From contig NZ_AP027361.1 of NCBI RefSeq assembly GCF_030295915.1, positions 3,410,001-3,474,000 of the forward strand: a stretch of DNA of 64,000 bases, given 5' to 3'. Of this stretch, positions 50,453 to 61,018 are shown in pieces. Made by a program: the position numbers and the translations under genes. Origin of the DNA: Thalassotalea sediminis (lineage in GTDB: Bacteria > Pseudomonadota > Gammaproteobacteria > Enterobacterales > Alteromonadaceae). Below the pieces are notes generated by a model that ran no database searches, was not told the DNA's origin, and saw only the letters and a program-made list of their open reading frames with translations. Numbering within the stretch: the first letter of the stretch is position 1; each line of letters starts with the position of its first letter.

Positions 50453-52906
50453 TTAATTTTCTTCGATACTTTTAAGTTTAACAACAGATGTGCGATTAAC
50501 AAGTTGCTGACACAAAGCAACGAGATCTGAATGTAACCCTCCAGCTGTAACATCTCTACCAGCGCCTGGTCCTCTAATGATCAACGGGTTATCTTGATAC
50601 CACTGACTTTTTATTTGAAAAATATTATCGCATGGTGTCAAACTAGCAAACGCATGGGAATCTGGTAGTACCGCTAATCTAACTGACGCTTTAACAGCAT
50701 CACCATTGGCTGAAAAACTTGCAATATAACGGATACATGCCTGCTGACTTTTTGCATGAGAAAGTGCGTCTGCAAAATAGCTGTCTAACGCTTGCGCCGA
50801 ATCCAAAAACGCTTCGGTCGTCAATGATTGCAATGGTTCTGGTACAAGGTCTTGTCGTTCAATATCATCTAGTGACAAGGTAAATCCTGCTGCTCTTGCC
50901 AAAATAAGTAATTTTCGTTGAACATCACGTCCAGATAAATCTTCACGTGGATCCGGCTCAGTAATACCTTGAGCGAGTGCATCCAGCATTAATACTGAAA
51001 ACGGTACACTACCATCATAAGTTTGAAATAACCAAGATAAAGTGCCCGAAAATATTCCCGATATATCAATAATTTGATCGCCACTACGCTTTAAATCTTC
51101 GATCGAATAGTGCACGGGTAAACCCGCACCTACCGTTGTATTACCAAGCCAGATACTTTTATGCGTTTGTGCAGCATTTTTTAATGCTTGGTAGTGTTCT
51201 GTCGACGATGAAGCTGCCCATTTATTTGCGCCAATAACATGAATACCACGTTGAAAAAAGGGCAAATAAAGCTCACTAAATGATTCACTTGGCGTAATAT
51301 CAACTACCACTAATTCATCATAAGGATGATTACTTAGCCAAGAAAATAATAGATCGTTATCATAATTTTTTGCTTGCTCTGCAAATAAAGAAAGCGCCTG
51401 ATTCACTTCTATGCCATCGGTGTTTATTAATGCCTTACGCGACGAAATTAACCCAACAAGGTGAACATTTTCCAACACAGCGACAGACGCGAGTTGATTT
51501 GGTAACATTTCCAAAAACCGCTGCCCTATATTGCCTAACCCGGCAACAACAACACCTATATGACGTGCATCTTTAGTCATGTGTCGATGAACATTATTGA
51601 GTAATTCGGTCGTACAAGGGTTTATTAAAACCGCTATCAAACTGTGACCGCTTGGCGAGTTAACAATAGAAAAGCAGGATTGATGCTTTAAAGCACGTTT
51701 AAATCTTGCCTTTACTTGCCCTTGAGAAACAACATTATGACCAACAACTGCGAGTATAGAGCATGGCGTGAATGATACCTCAGTATCATGTGCAGCGAGC
51801 CATTGAGATACAGCTTTCTGTTGTTCTTGTCTAATAACAATGAATCCTGCATTGGTATCTGCGCCAAGTGCATTAAATACACTTTCTGCTTGCTTGCCAG
51901 AGTCGCCGATAAAACTTTCAGACTGAGCTAAAATTAAATCATTAGTATACGTAACCGACAGCTCTTGTTTTGCAATTTGCCCGAACTTTCCAATTTCGGT
52001 GCCAGGTACTGCTGGGTCAAAACTACTCGCAACATGTAAATGTGTATTCGTTGCCGTAATTGGTTGTAATGTTTTTGCATGTAGCACTGGGTTGCCAAGT
52101 CGCCCTAATTCTCTTGCAACGGCATTTGGTAGACGATGTAACTTTCGAGCTTGAGGTACAACACGAGGATCAGCGCTATAAATACCATCAACATCCGTCC
52201 ATAACGTGACATTATTTGCATGCGTTAATGACGCCATTATTGTTGCAGAATAATCACTACCATTTCTTCCCAATGTACAACTTTTACCTTTGGTATCTTT
52301 ACATATGTATCCAGTAACAACTAACAATTGATTCGTTCTAGAACATTCCCTGTACTGGCGTAAACTTATTTCACGTTCAACAAAACAGTCTATTGCATTA
52401 TTAACAACCAAAAAATCACGTGAATCCAACGCATAACTTGGACAAACAGTTTCGCTTAGCACCGATGAAAGTAAACGTGCCGACCATATCTCACCAAACG
52501 CTAGCAGTTCTGCTTCATATTGTTCTGGAGCAGCTAACATCCACTCGGATATTTGCTGTATATCACTGGCAAGTAAAGTATTTAATCTTGCTGCACTTGC
52601 CGCATTTAATAGACTGTTAATAAGTGCTGCTTGTTGATGTTGCAGCGCTAAAATAACTTCTGAAAGATCAGCACCTTTTTCGATTGCTAAATGATAAATG
52701 CGGAACAGTTCATCAGTCGTATTACCATTAGCTGAAACGACAATAACATCATTGAGTTGGCAATGTTGACGAATAATGTCAACAACACGCTCAATACACT
52801 TAACCGACGCCAGCGAGCTGCCGCCAAATTTATGAACATTAGTCGCATGCTTCGCCAACTGGTTTTGTTCTGCGGTTAACTGTTCTACAACATTAGCTTG
52901 ATTCAT
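50453..52906 (-). CDS. metL: Bifunctional aspartokinase/homoserine dehydrogenase II
   Basis: Catalyses the first and third steps from aspartate to homoserine, for methionine and threonine. 817 residues (E. coli MetL 810). The kinase domain has NVHKFGGSSLASVKCIERV near the N-terminus and TLGRNGSDYSATIMA; the dehydrogenase half starts about residue 455 with GVVVAGLGNIGQRFLEML and has AQGITEPDPREDLSGRDVQR. Paired with metB and divergent from metJ, so it is assigned as the methionine-regulated type. Confidence 0.96.
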   Translation of the reverse strand: MNQANVVEQLTAEQNQLAKHATNVHKFGGSSLASVKCIERVVDIIRQHCQLNDVIVVSANGNTTDELFRIYHLAIEKGADLSEVILALQHQQAALINSLLNAASAARLNTLLASDIQQISEWMLAAPEQYEAELLAFGEIWSARLLSSVLSETVCPSYALDSRDFLVVNNAIDCFVEREISLRQYRECSRTNQLLVVTGYICKDTKGKSCTLGRNGSDYSATIMASLTHANNVTLWTDVDGIYSADPRVVPQARKLHRLPNAVARELGRLGNPVLHAKTLQPITATNTHLHVASSFDPAVPGTEIGKFGQIAKQELSVTYTNDLILAQSESFIGDSGKQAESVFNALGADTNAGFIVIRQEQQKAVSQWLAAHDTEVSFTPCSILAVVGHNVVSQGQVKARFKRALKHQSCFSIVNSPSGHSLIAVLINPCTTELLNNVHRHMTKDARHIGVVVAGLGNIGQRFLEMLPNQLASVAVLENVHLVGLISSRKALINTDGIEVNQALSLFAEQAKNYDNDLLFSWLSNHPYDELVVVDITPSESFSELYLPFFQRGIHVIGANKWAASSSTEHYQALKNAAQTHKSIWLGNTTVGAGLPVHYSIEDLKRSGDQIIDISGIFSGTLSWLFQTYDGSVPFSVLMLDALAQGITEPDPREDLSGRDVQRKLLILARAAGFTLSLDDIERQDLVPEPLQSLTTEAFLDSAQALDSYFADALSHAKSQQACIRYIASFSANGDAVKASVRLAVLPDSHAFASLTPCDNIFQIKSQWYQDNPLIIRGPGAGRDVTAGGLHSDLVALCQQLVNRTSVVKLKSIEEN

Positions 52907-52930
52907 CTATATTCTACTTTCTATAACTTA

Positions 52931-54088
52931 TTACTTTTGACTAGCGTTTAAACCTTGTTCTAGATCGGCGATGATATCTTGATAGTCTTCAATACCAACC
53001 GAAATGCGCACAAGAGATTGACTAATACCCGCTTCTATTTGTGCAGTAATTTCCATACCAGCATGTGTCATCGTTGAGGGGTGACTAATTAAACTTTCTA
53101 CACCACCTAAAGATTGCGCTAAAGTAAAAAGAGACAGGTTATCAAATAAAATTTTAACCGCTTCTACGCCACCTTTAACTTCAAAGCTCATCATCGAACC
53201 AAACGCAGCTTGTTGCTTTTTCGCAATTTCATAACCTGAATGATCTTTAAAACCTGGATAATACACACGCTCGACTGCAGGGTGTTTACGTAAGAACTCA
53301 GCGACAACGTCAGCATTTTCTTGATGCTGTTTCATACGAATAGGTAAAGTTTTAAGCCCTCGTAATGCAAGGTAACTATCAAAAGCTGAGCCCGTAATAC
53401 CGATGCAATTCGCCCACCAAGCAAGTTCCTCACCTAATGATTGCTCTTTGGTTACCAATACACCACCAACAACATCGCTATGACCATTGATAAACTTAGT
53501 GGTTGAATGGAATACAATGTCTGCACCTAATGATAACGGCTGCTGTAAAATTGGTGATAAAAACGTATTGTCTACAGCGACAAGTGCGTCAACGTCATGG
53601 CTTTGCTTCACCACATCGGCGATATCAACAATGCGCATTAATGGATTACTTGGCGTTTCAACCAATACAAGTTTAGGTCGTTGGGCTAGCGCATTACTCA
53701 GCGCTTCTTGATTATTTTGGTCGACAACTAATAATTTAAATAGCCCGCGTTTAGCAAGGTGAGTAAATAAACGATAACTACCGCCGTAGCAGTCATGTGG
53801 AATAACGACAAGATCATCTGTTGTTAATAGTTGGCAAATAAGATGAACAGACGACATACCTGTAGAAGTAACAATGCCAACAGCCCCACCTTCAAGATCA
53901 GCAATAGCTTGTGCAAACGTCGCTCTCGTTGGGTTACCCGTGCGAGAGTAGTCAAACTGACGTTTATCATTAAATCCTTTCAACGCATAGGTACTCGATA
54001 GGTGAATAGCAGGGATCACCGCACCATGATGTTCGTCAGTATTAATACCTGCGCGTACGGCAGTTGTCGCTAATTTGCTATTTTTCAT
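52931..54088 (-). CDS. metB: Cystathionine gamma-synthase
   Basis: A PLP enzyme joining an activated homoserine with cysteine. The ATG at 54088 (MKNSKLATTAVRAGIN) with AAGG upstream gives 385 residues against 386 in E. coli; an earlier start adds twelve unsupported residues. The PLP lysine is in FHSTTKFINGHSDV and the substrate motif YSRTGNPTR is present. 25 bp before metL; transcription is likely repressed by MetJ at the boxes upstream. Confidence 0.95.
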   Translation of the reverse strand: MKNSKLATTAVRAGINTDEHHGAVIPAIHLSSTYALKGFNDKRQFDYSRTGNPTRATFAQAIADLEGGAVGIVTSTGMSSVHLICQLLTTDDLVVIPHDCYGGSYRLFTHLAKRGLFKLLVVDQNNQEALSNALAQRPKLVLVETPSNPLMRIVDIADVVKQSHDVDALVAVDNTFLSPILQQPLSLGADIVFHSTTKFINGHSDVVGGVLVTKEQSLGEELAWWANCIGITGSAFDSYLALRGLKTLPIRMKQHQENADVVAEFLRKHPAVERVYYPGFKDHSGYEIAKKQQAAFGSMMSFEVKGGVEAVKILFDNLSLFTLAQSLGGVESLISHPSTMTHAGMEITAQIEAGISQSLVRISVGIEDYQDIIADLEQGLNASQK

Positions 54089-54126
54089 GTCACTAATCGC
54101 CTTTTTATTACATTTATTAATCAAAT

Positions 54127-54197
54127 AGATGTTTGGACGTCCAAAAGTCTATACGTTTTAAAATATGAGTTCAAGTACTTTAGACATCTAAACTTCT
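54127..54197. promoter_or_regulatory. MetJ operator (Met boxes)
   Basis: Tandem 8-bp boxes resembling AGACGTCT: AGATGTTT, GGACGTCC, AAAAGTCT and ATACGTTT lie head to tail at 54127-54158, each six of eight. A second pair, AGACATCT (seven of eight) and AAACTTCT (six of eight), is at 54182-54197. They lie between divergent metB and metJ, so MetJ with S-adenosylmethionine probably represses both. Confidence 0.82.
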
Positions 54198-54274
54198 ACA
54201 CATTCATTATTGACTAAGATGTAACAACCAGTAAAATCACTTTAATCAGTATTATAGGTAACTAGAGGTCTTTC

Positions 54275-54604
54275 ATGGCTGAATGGAATGGCGAATACAT
54301 CAACCCATACGCAGAACACGGTAAAAAAAGTGAACAAGTAAAAAAAATCACCGTTTCTATTCCACTGCGTGTATTAAAAGTATTAACCGACGAGCGCACA
54401 CGTCGTCAAATTAATAATTTACGTCATGCAACAAATAGTGAGTTATTATGTGAAGCATTTCTTCATGCATTTACCGGTCAACCATTACCGTGTGATGATG
54501 ATCTTGCTAAAGACAATGAACATCGACTACCTAAAAGCGTACGAGATGCCTTAGCGGAAAAGGGCATTACCGATTTAAGTAAATATGAAGATGAAGTAGA
54601 TTAA
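54275..54604 (+). CDS. metJ: Methionine repressor MetJ
   Basis: A ribbon-helix-helix repressor using S-adenosylmethionine as corepressor. 109 residues (E. coli 105), beginning [20 protein letters not shown] with the DNA-contacting strand [14 protein letters not shown] and helix [20 protein letters not shown]. Divergent from metBL with Met boxes between. Confidence 0.98.
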   Translation: MAEWNGEYINPYAEHGKKSEQVKKITVSIPLRVLKVLTDERTRRQINNLRHATNSELLCEAFLHAFTGQPLPCDDDLAKDNEHRLPKSVRDALAEKGITDLSKYEDEVD

Positions 54605-54654
54605 TTATCACCGTAGTCTTCATGTTTATCTTGTGCTAAACCAGTATCATTAAG

Positions 54655-54699
54655 TTGAGCGCAATCACCACAAAAACATTGTTATGATTGCGCAATCAA
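54655..54699. terminator. Hairpin between metJ and malic enzyme gene
   Basis: GCGCAATCA (54659-54667) pairs with TGATTGCGC (54685-54693), and TTGA/TCAA extends the stem past a two-base bulge. The genes converge here. The loop is long (17 bases) and there is no T run, so termination efficiency is uncertain. Confidence 0.5.
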
Positions 54700-54703
54700 G
54701 TTG

Positions 54704-55942
54704 CTATAAATATTTATCGGGTAATGGCAACGCAGCAACGCCTGACTCTACCGCAGCTATCGCGACGGCTTTTGCAACGCGATGACAAAGTCTAGGATCC
54801 ATTGGTTTAGGTATAATGTATTCTTTACCAAAAGTCAGTTCATTATCACCACTTGCTGTTAACACCTCTTCAGGTACGGGTTCTTTAGCAAGTTCACGAA
54901 TAGCGTGAACACACGCTACTTTCATATCAGCATTTATTGTACGTGCACGCACATCTAACGCACCTCTGAAAATAAACGGGAAACATAAAACATTATTCAC
55001 TTGATTTGGATAATCAGATCGACCCGTTGCAATAATTACATCGTTTCTGGCCGCTTGCGCGACTTCAGGTTTAATTTCAGGATCAGGATTAGAGCACGCA
55101 AATATTACTGGGTTATTCGCCATAGATTTTACATGCTCAGCAGATAGAACATCAGGGCCCGATACCCCTACAAAGACATCAGCGCCATCAATGACATCTT
55201 CTAGTGATCTTTTATCTGTGTTGTTAGCAAACAACTTTTTATATTCATTTAAATCAGTCCTACGCGGATGAATGACGCCTTTTGTATCTAACATATATAT
55301 CTTTTCGCGCTGTGCACCACAGTTTATTAATAGCTCCATACACGCAATGGCTGCAGCGCCAGCCCCCATACAGACAATATTCGCATGGCGAAGTTTTTTC
55401 CCTTGAATTTCAAGCGCATTAATCATCCCTGCTGCCGTTACAATCGCTGTACCGTGTTGATCATCATGAAAAATAGGAATCTTACAGCGTTCTATCAGTG
55501 CTTTTTCAATTTCAAAGCACTCAGGCGCTTTAATATCTTCAAGATTAATGCCACCAAAGCTGTCTGCAATATTAGCAACTGTCGTGACAAATTCTTCTAC
55601 TGTCTTATGTTTCACTTCAATATCAAACGAATCAATATTGGCAAAGCGTTTAAATAATAATGCTTTACCTTCCATTACGGGTTTTGCCGCCATTCCCCCT
55701 AAGTTACCTAAACCTAATATCGCCGTACCATTTGTGATAACAGCAACAGTGTTACCTTTTGCTGTGTACTGATAAACTGCCTCAGGGTTTTCAGAAATTT
55801 CTCTAACCGGCTCTGCGACACCAGGGCTATATGCAAGTGCCAAATCTTGGCTTGTTTCAGCTGGCGTTGTTAGTTCAATGCTAATTTTTCCAGGTTGTGG
55901 AAACTGGTGGTAATCGAGGGCTTGTTGGCGAAAGTCCGTCAT
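54704..55942 (-). CDS. NAD(P)-dependent malic enzyme
   Basis: Converts malate to pyruvate and CO2. 412 residues, the short form without a phosphotransacetylase domain. Family motifs: YSPGVAEPVREI, GLGNLGGMAAKPVMEGK, PIFHDDQHGTAIVTAAG (metal-binding Asp) and the dinucleotide fold VCMGAGAAAIACMELL. The ATG follows AAGGAC. It stands alone. NAD versus NADP use cannot be decided here. Confidence 0.95.
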   Translation of the reverse strand: MTDFRQQALDYHQFPQPGKISIELTTPAETSQDLALAYSPGVAEPVREISENPEAVYQYTAKGNTVAVITNGTAILGLGNLGGMAAKPVMEGKALLFKRFANIDSFDIEVKHKTVEEFVTTVANIADSFGGINLEDIKAPECFEIEKALIERCKIPIFHDDQHGTAIVTAAGMINALEIQGKKLRHANIVCMGAGAAAIACMELLINCGAQREKIYMLDTKGVIHPRRTDLNEYKKLFANNTDKRSLEDVIDGADVFVGVSGPDVLSAEHVKSMANNPVIFACSNPDPEIKPEVAQAARNDVIIATGRSDYPNQVNNVLCFPFIFRGALDVRARTINADMKVACVHAIRELAKEPVPEEVLTASGDNELTFGKEYIIPKPMDPRLCHRVAKAVAIAAVESGVAALPLPDKYL

Positions 55943-56352
55943 AGGGGTGTCCTTGTGCGTTATATTAAAAGGTTAAAGATATTTATTGTTTTTATTCTTT
56001 CCGGCTATAGTAAAAGATACTACTAGTCATTAGCAACGCTGACCAGTAACCAATCTTTGCTCGCTAACAGTAAAGATAATCTGCTTTGACGATAAATTCA
56101 CATAAAGAGTAGAAATGATCGCTATCTTATTAAGAAATTATGGTGTTTGTTTTCATAAAACCAGCGACATTGACGCTATTCAATCAGCTTATTGTCGTCA
56201 TTAATCGCTATTTTTGACAGTTAGCTAGTTTTATTTCAACATTACGAACGGTAACATTAGCCTAGGTATTTATAACGATTTACGAACAGTTTGCTATATA
56301 TGGAAATAAAAGAATATAAGGTAGAGAAACCAGAAACTTCGAAATAACAAAG
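55943..56352. other. Intergenic region without recognised features
   Basis: 410 bp between two leftward genes. It is AT-rich and should carry the malic enzyme promoter, but I see no convincing promoter, hairpin, repeat or small gene. Confidence 0.4.
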
Positions 56353-57084
56353 TTATTTATACTCGCTTACATCGAGAATTTTATATTTTGCCTTCAGTTG
56401 CTCTAAAAACGCCTGATTGTTCAATAAAAACTGGTCAAATTCCTTTAATACATCAGGATACCTAATTGTGGATAAATGGTATGTATAAACTTCATAAGGG
56501 AGGCTTTTATCGACAACAAGTGCGCCTTCTTGGTTTAATAAACGCAAATAATGATTCACTACGTTTGGCTCAATGTTAATCGCATCTACATAACCGTGTA
56601 CAGCCTGCTTAACCACATTTAGCGTTGATGGACTTTCCACAAGTTTAGTATTACCAGTTTCAAGTAAATCCAACCACATTGTTGGATGAAAGCCAAATAT
56701 CGTTCCAAGTAATTTTATCTCATCTCTTTTACGGCCCACTTTATCAATTGGCACCATCGCAGCAGCTAAGAGTTCTACCGTTGGTAAACTAAATTTTAAT
56801 AACGGATAGACACTTCGACCATTAGTCCAACGCGTATTATCGGGATACTTGAAATCAATTGCGTTTTCTTGATACCAATAATTGGTGCGCTTAACCGGTA
56901 AAGAAACATAAGTAAAGGTATAGCCTTTATAGCTAGCAAATGCATCGAGTAGCTCTTTAGTATGGCTAGGATTAGGAAAATCGTATAATGGAAAATATGA
57001 CGTATTTTGAACGCCTATAATGTATTCCTTAGCTGATGTAGCCCAACCAATGGAAATAGCGAGTATTAAAAACAATAATTTCAT
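56353..57084 (-). CDS. Periplasmic solute-binding-like protein
   Basis: 243 residues from the ATG at 57084, with AAGGG six bases upstream and a signal peptide MKLLFLILAISIGWATSA; an earlier in-frame start would precede this with 21 residues and is less likely. The mature part (KEYIIGVQNTSYFPLYDF) has the look of family 3 extracellular solute-binding proteins. There is no adjacent permease or ATPase, so it may be a stand-alone sensor or orphan binding protein. Ligand unknown. Confidence 0.7.
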   Translation of the reverse strand: MKLLFLILAISIGWATSAKEYIIGVQNTSYFPLYDFPNPSHTKELLDAFASYKGYTFTYVSLPVKRTNYWYQENAIDFKYPDNTRWTNGRSVYPLLKFSLPTVELLAAAMVPIDKVGRKRDEIKLLGTIFGFHPTMWLDLLETGNTKLVESPSTLNVVKQAVHGYVDAINIEPNVVNHYLRLLNQEGALVVDKSLPYEVYTYHLSTIRYPDVLKEFDQFLLNNQAFLEQLKAKYKILDVSEYK

Positions 57085-57178
57085 ATGAACCCTTTGCATC
57101 GTAAAACAAGTATAGACAAGAACTATCAAAAATCTTGTCTTATGCATCTACTAACAAAGCGAACAAACAGAAGAGACA

Positions 57179-57206
57179 AAAAAACCACCTTTATAGGTGG
57201 TTTTTT
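57179..57206 (-). terminator. purA terminator
   Basis: On the minus strand AAAAACCACCT and AGGTGGTTTTT pair around a short loop and continue into T residues, 15 bp after purA. Confidence 0.92.
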
Positions 57207-57220
57207 ACCTCGACTAAAAT

Positions 57221-58540
<1,320 letters not shown>

Positions 58541-58660
58541 TTAGGCGGGGATTCTACCAAAATCCCTTATTTAGTCCAAGGAATTATTTGGTGGTTTTTA
58601 ATACGATTTAAAAATTTAAAAGAATCAGAATAACTTAACAAGTTATTCTTTTTAGCTTTG

Positions 58661-58843
58661 CTATAGCCATAAGACAATTAAGCCAATAAGCACTACCATA
58701 ATCCCCATGGTGCGAATGTTACCTGGACTCTCTTGCGCAACCTTAAGAACATAATTTCGCCATTTATTTGGAAACAACGCAGGAACTAACCCTTCTATAA
58801 TGAGTGCAAGCCCAAATGCGGTCAACAATAACTCTAATGTCAT
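58661..58843 (-). CDS. yjeT: DUF2065 small membrane protein (YjeT-like)
   Basis: 60 residues from the ATG at 58843 with AAGGG upstream. Two membrane helices (LLLTAFGLALIIEGLVPALF and MGIMVVLIGLIVLWL) flank a short basic loop. E. coli yjeT sits at the same place between hflC and purA. Function unknown. A terminator separates it from hflC. Confidence 0.9.
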   Translation of the reverse strand: MTLELLLTAFGLALIIEGLVPALFPNKWRNYVLKVAQESPGNIRTMGIMVVLIGLIVLWL

Positions 58844-58861
58844 ACTAACCCTTATAGTAAA

Positions 58862-58896
58862 AAAGGCCATGTTCATTAATATGAATCATGGCCTTT
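58862..58896 (-). terminator. hflKC terminator
   Basis: AAAGGCCATG pairs with CATGGCCTTT, and inner TTCAT/ATGAA pairing extends the stem past a bulge; T residues follow on the minus strand. It lies 20 bp after hflC and just before the yjeT ribosome-binding site, so yjeT-purA probably rely on readthrough or a nearby promoter. Confidence 0.85.
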
Positions 58897-58916
58897 ATAA
58901 ATAAAACAAAATATTA

Positions 58917-59798
58917 CTATTTAGCCTTATCTGTCTTTTTCAAATAGCGGAAAAAATCACTGTCTGGTTTCACGACCATTATGTCATTTTTGCTACTAAA
59001 GCTATTTTCATAAGCTTCTAAGCTACGAACAAAGCCATAAAACTCTTCATCTTTTTTATAGGCGTCTGCGTAAACTTTAGCAGCTAAAGCGTCACCTTCA
59101 CCTCTAATTTCAAATGCCTGTTTTTGCGCACTTGCAAGCATTACCGTTACTTTTGCATCTATTGTTGCTCGGATAATCTCAGCTTGTTCTTGACCTTTAG
59201 AACGATGCTCCTTGGCAACGGCAGTACGTTCAGCACGCATGCGATCATAAATAGAATTACTTACTTCTGTCGGCAAGTTAATCGCTTTTACACGTACGTC
59301 AATTACATCGATACCTAAATCTTCTCGGCTACTTGCTGAGCTTTCTAAAGCTTTACTCATGATCTCATCACGATCACCAGAAACAATTTCTTTGATAGTA
59401 CGTGAACCAAATTCCGTTCTCAATCCGTTATTAATTTTCTGTTTTAATAGCGCACGAGCATTTTCAATCGAGCCAGAGGTACGCAAATAGTATGTCGAAA
59501 AATCAACAATACGCCATTTTGCATAAGAGTCGACCATCAAATCCTTTTTCTCAGACGTAACAAAACGATCTGGTGCTTCATCTAATGTTTGAATACGAGC
59601 ATCTATCTTACGTACCGATTCAATGAACGGTATCTTAAAGTGTAATCCAGGTTCATAGACAATCATTTCGCCAGCATCATCGCGCTTGATTTTTGAAAAC
59701 TGGAATACCATGCCGCGTTGACCTTCAAAGACCACAAATACTGCGGAAATTGTTAACATCAACAAGGCGGCAATAAGCACAATTATAAAGTTCTTCAT
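58917..59798 (-). CDS. hflC: HflC, regulator of FtsH protease
   Basis: With HflK it forms a large membrane cage around FtsH and limits its proteolysis. 293 residues (E. coli 334). One N-terminal membrane anchor (FIIVLIAALLMLTISAVFVV), then a band-7/prohibitin domain with VDARIQTLDE-like KIDARIQTLDEAPDRF. It begins 3 bp after hflK. Confidence 0.97.
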   Translation of the reverse strand: MKNFIIVLIAALLMLTISAVFVVFEGQRGMVFQFSKIKRDDAGEMIVYEPGLHFKIPFIESVRKIDARIQTLDEAPDRFVTSEKKDLMVDSYAKWRIVDFSTYYLRTSGSIENARALLKQKINNGLRTEFGSRTIKEIVSGDRDEIMSKALESSASSREDLGIDVIDVRVKAINLPTEVSNSIYDRMRAERTAVAKEHRSKGQEQAEIIRATIDAKVTVMLASAQKQAFEIRGEGDALAAKVYADAYKKDEEFYGFVRSLEAYENSFSSKNDIMVVKPDSDFFRYLKKTDKAK

Positions 59799-59801
59799 TG
59801 C

Positions 59802-60944
59802 TTAATTTCTCCCATTGTTGAAACGATCAGCTCGGCCAGAAACCGATGGTGATGAATTCGTTGAATTATGTGTTGTTGTCACAGGCTGATTTGACGGTGT
59901 AACCACACGTGGAGATGTCCCTTGTTGCTGAATAATCTTATCAAGTGGCAAGTACATCATATTATTCCCGCCATCTACATCAACCATAACTTTACTGGTA
60001 TTACTGTAGACTTTTTCCATCGTCGCCAAATATAGGCGTTGACGAGTCACTTCAGGTGCCGCTTGATATTCAGGTAACAATTTTTCAAATCTTGCTACTG
60101 AACCTTCAGCATCTAATACCGTTTGTTCTTTATAAGCTAATGCTTCTTGCTCCATCCGCTTAACACGACCGCGAGCACGAGGTTCTATACCTTTTGCATA
60201 AGCCTCTGCTTCACGTAAAAATCGTACTTCATCTTCTTGAGCAGCGATAGCATCGTCAAAGGCATCTTTTACTTCTTCAGGAGGACGAGCATCTTTAAAG
60301 TTAACATCAACAATGAGTATGCCAAGGTTGTATGGCGTAATGATTTTTTCTAACTCACTCCAAACTGATTGACGAACAATTTCACGGCCACTTGTTAAAA
60401 CATCGTCCATTCTAGAATGGCCAACAACATATCGCAGTGCACTGTCTAATGATTGACTTAAACTGTCATCAGCATTAGTAACACTAAAAACATAGTTACG
60501 CGGATCCACAACGCGGTACTGAATTTGCATTTCCACACGTACTACATTTTCATCTTGCGTTAACATGAAACCAGATGCAGGTAAATCTCGAGTTGTCTGC
60601 ATATCAACAGGTATTACCCGTTCAACAAATGTCCATTTCCAGCGTAAGCCTGGTTCAACTGTGCCAGCATATTGTCCAAACCTTAAAACAATACCCTTTT
60701 CAGCTTCTTTAATTGTATAAAAACCACTAAAGGCGTATACGAGTACTGCGACAATAATTGCTAAGCCAAGCCCTATTGATGAAAAGCTTTTACCGCCACC
60801 ACCACTAGACTTTCCGCCAAATACACCACCAAACTTATTACCTAAATCTTTTATCAAGTCATCAAGATCAGGTGGCCCCTGGTTTTTTCCGCCTTTATTT
60901 TTCCAGGGATCTTTATCATCTTTCCCTGGTTCGTTCCAAGCCAT
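59802..60944 (-). CDS. hflK: HflK, regulator of FtsH protease
   Basis: Partner of HflC. 380 residues. The N-terminus is polar and Gly-rich (MAWNEPGKDDKDPWKNKGG), typical of HflK; a membrane helix follows at about 55-75 and then the band-7 domain with EKGIVLRFGQY. The tail is Ser/Thr/Asn-rich. It precedes hflC in the same transcript. Confidence 0.97.
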   Translation of the reverse strand: MAWNEPGKDDKDPWKNKGGKNQGPPDLDDLIKDLGNKFGGVFGGKSSGGGGKSFSSIGLGLAIIVAVLVYAFSGFYTIKEAEKGIVLRFGQYAGTVEPGLRWKWTFVERVIPVDMQTTRDLPASGFMLTQDENVVRVEMQIQYRVVDPRNYVFSVTNADDSLSQSLDSALRYVVGHSRMDDVLTSGREIVRQSVWSELEKIITPYNLGILIVDVNFKDARPPEEVKDAFDDAIAAQEDEVRFLREAEAYAKGIEPRARGRVKRMEQEALAYKEQTVLDAEGSVARFEKLLPEYQAAPEVTRQRLYLATMEKVYSNTSKVMVDVDGGNNMMYLPLDKIIQQQGTSPRVVTPSNQPVTTTHNSTNSSPSVSGRADRFNNGRN

Positions 60945-61018
60945 AACGCTCTCCGCTATTAATACTTATGTCTATAAGTGACATATTAAGTCAAGAATCG
61001 GTCTAATATATCAGTCTG

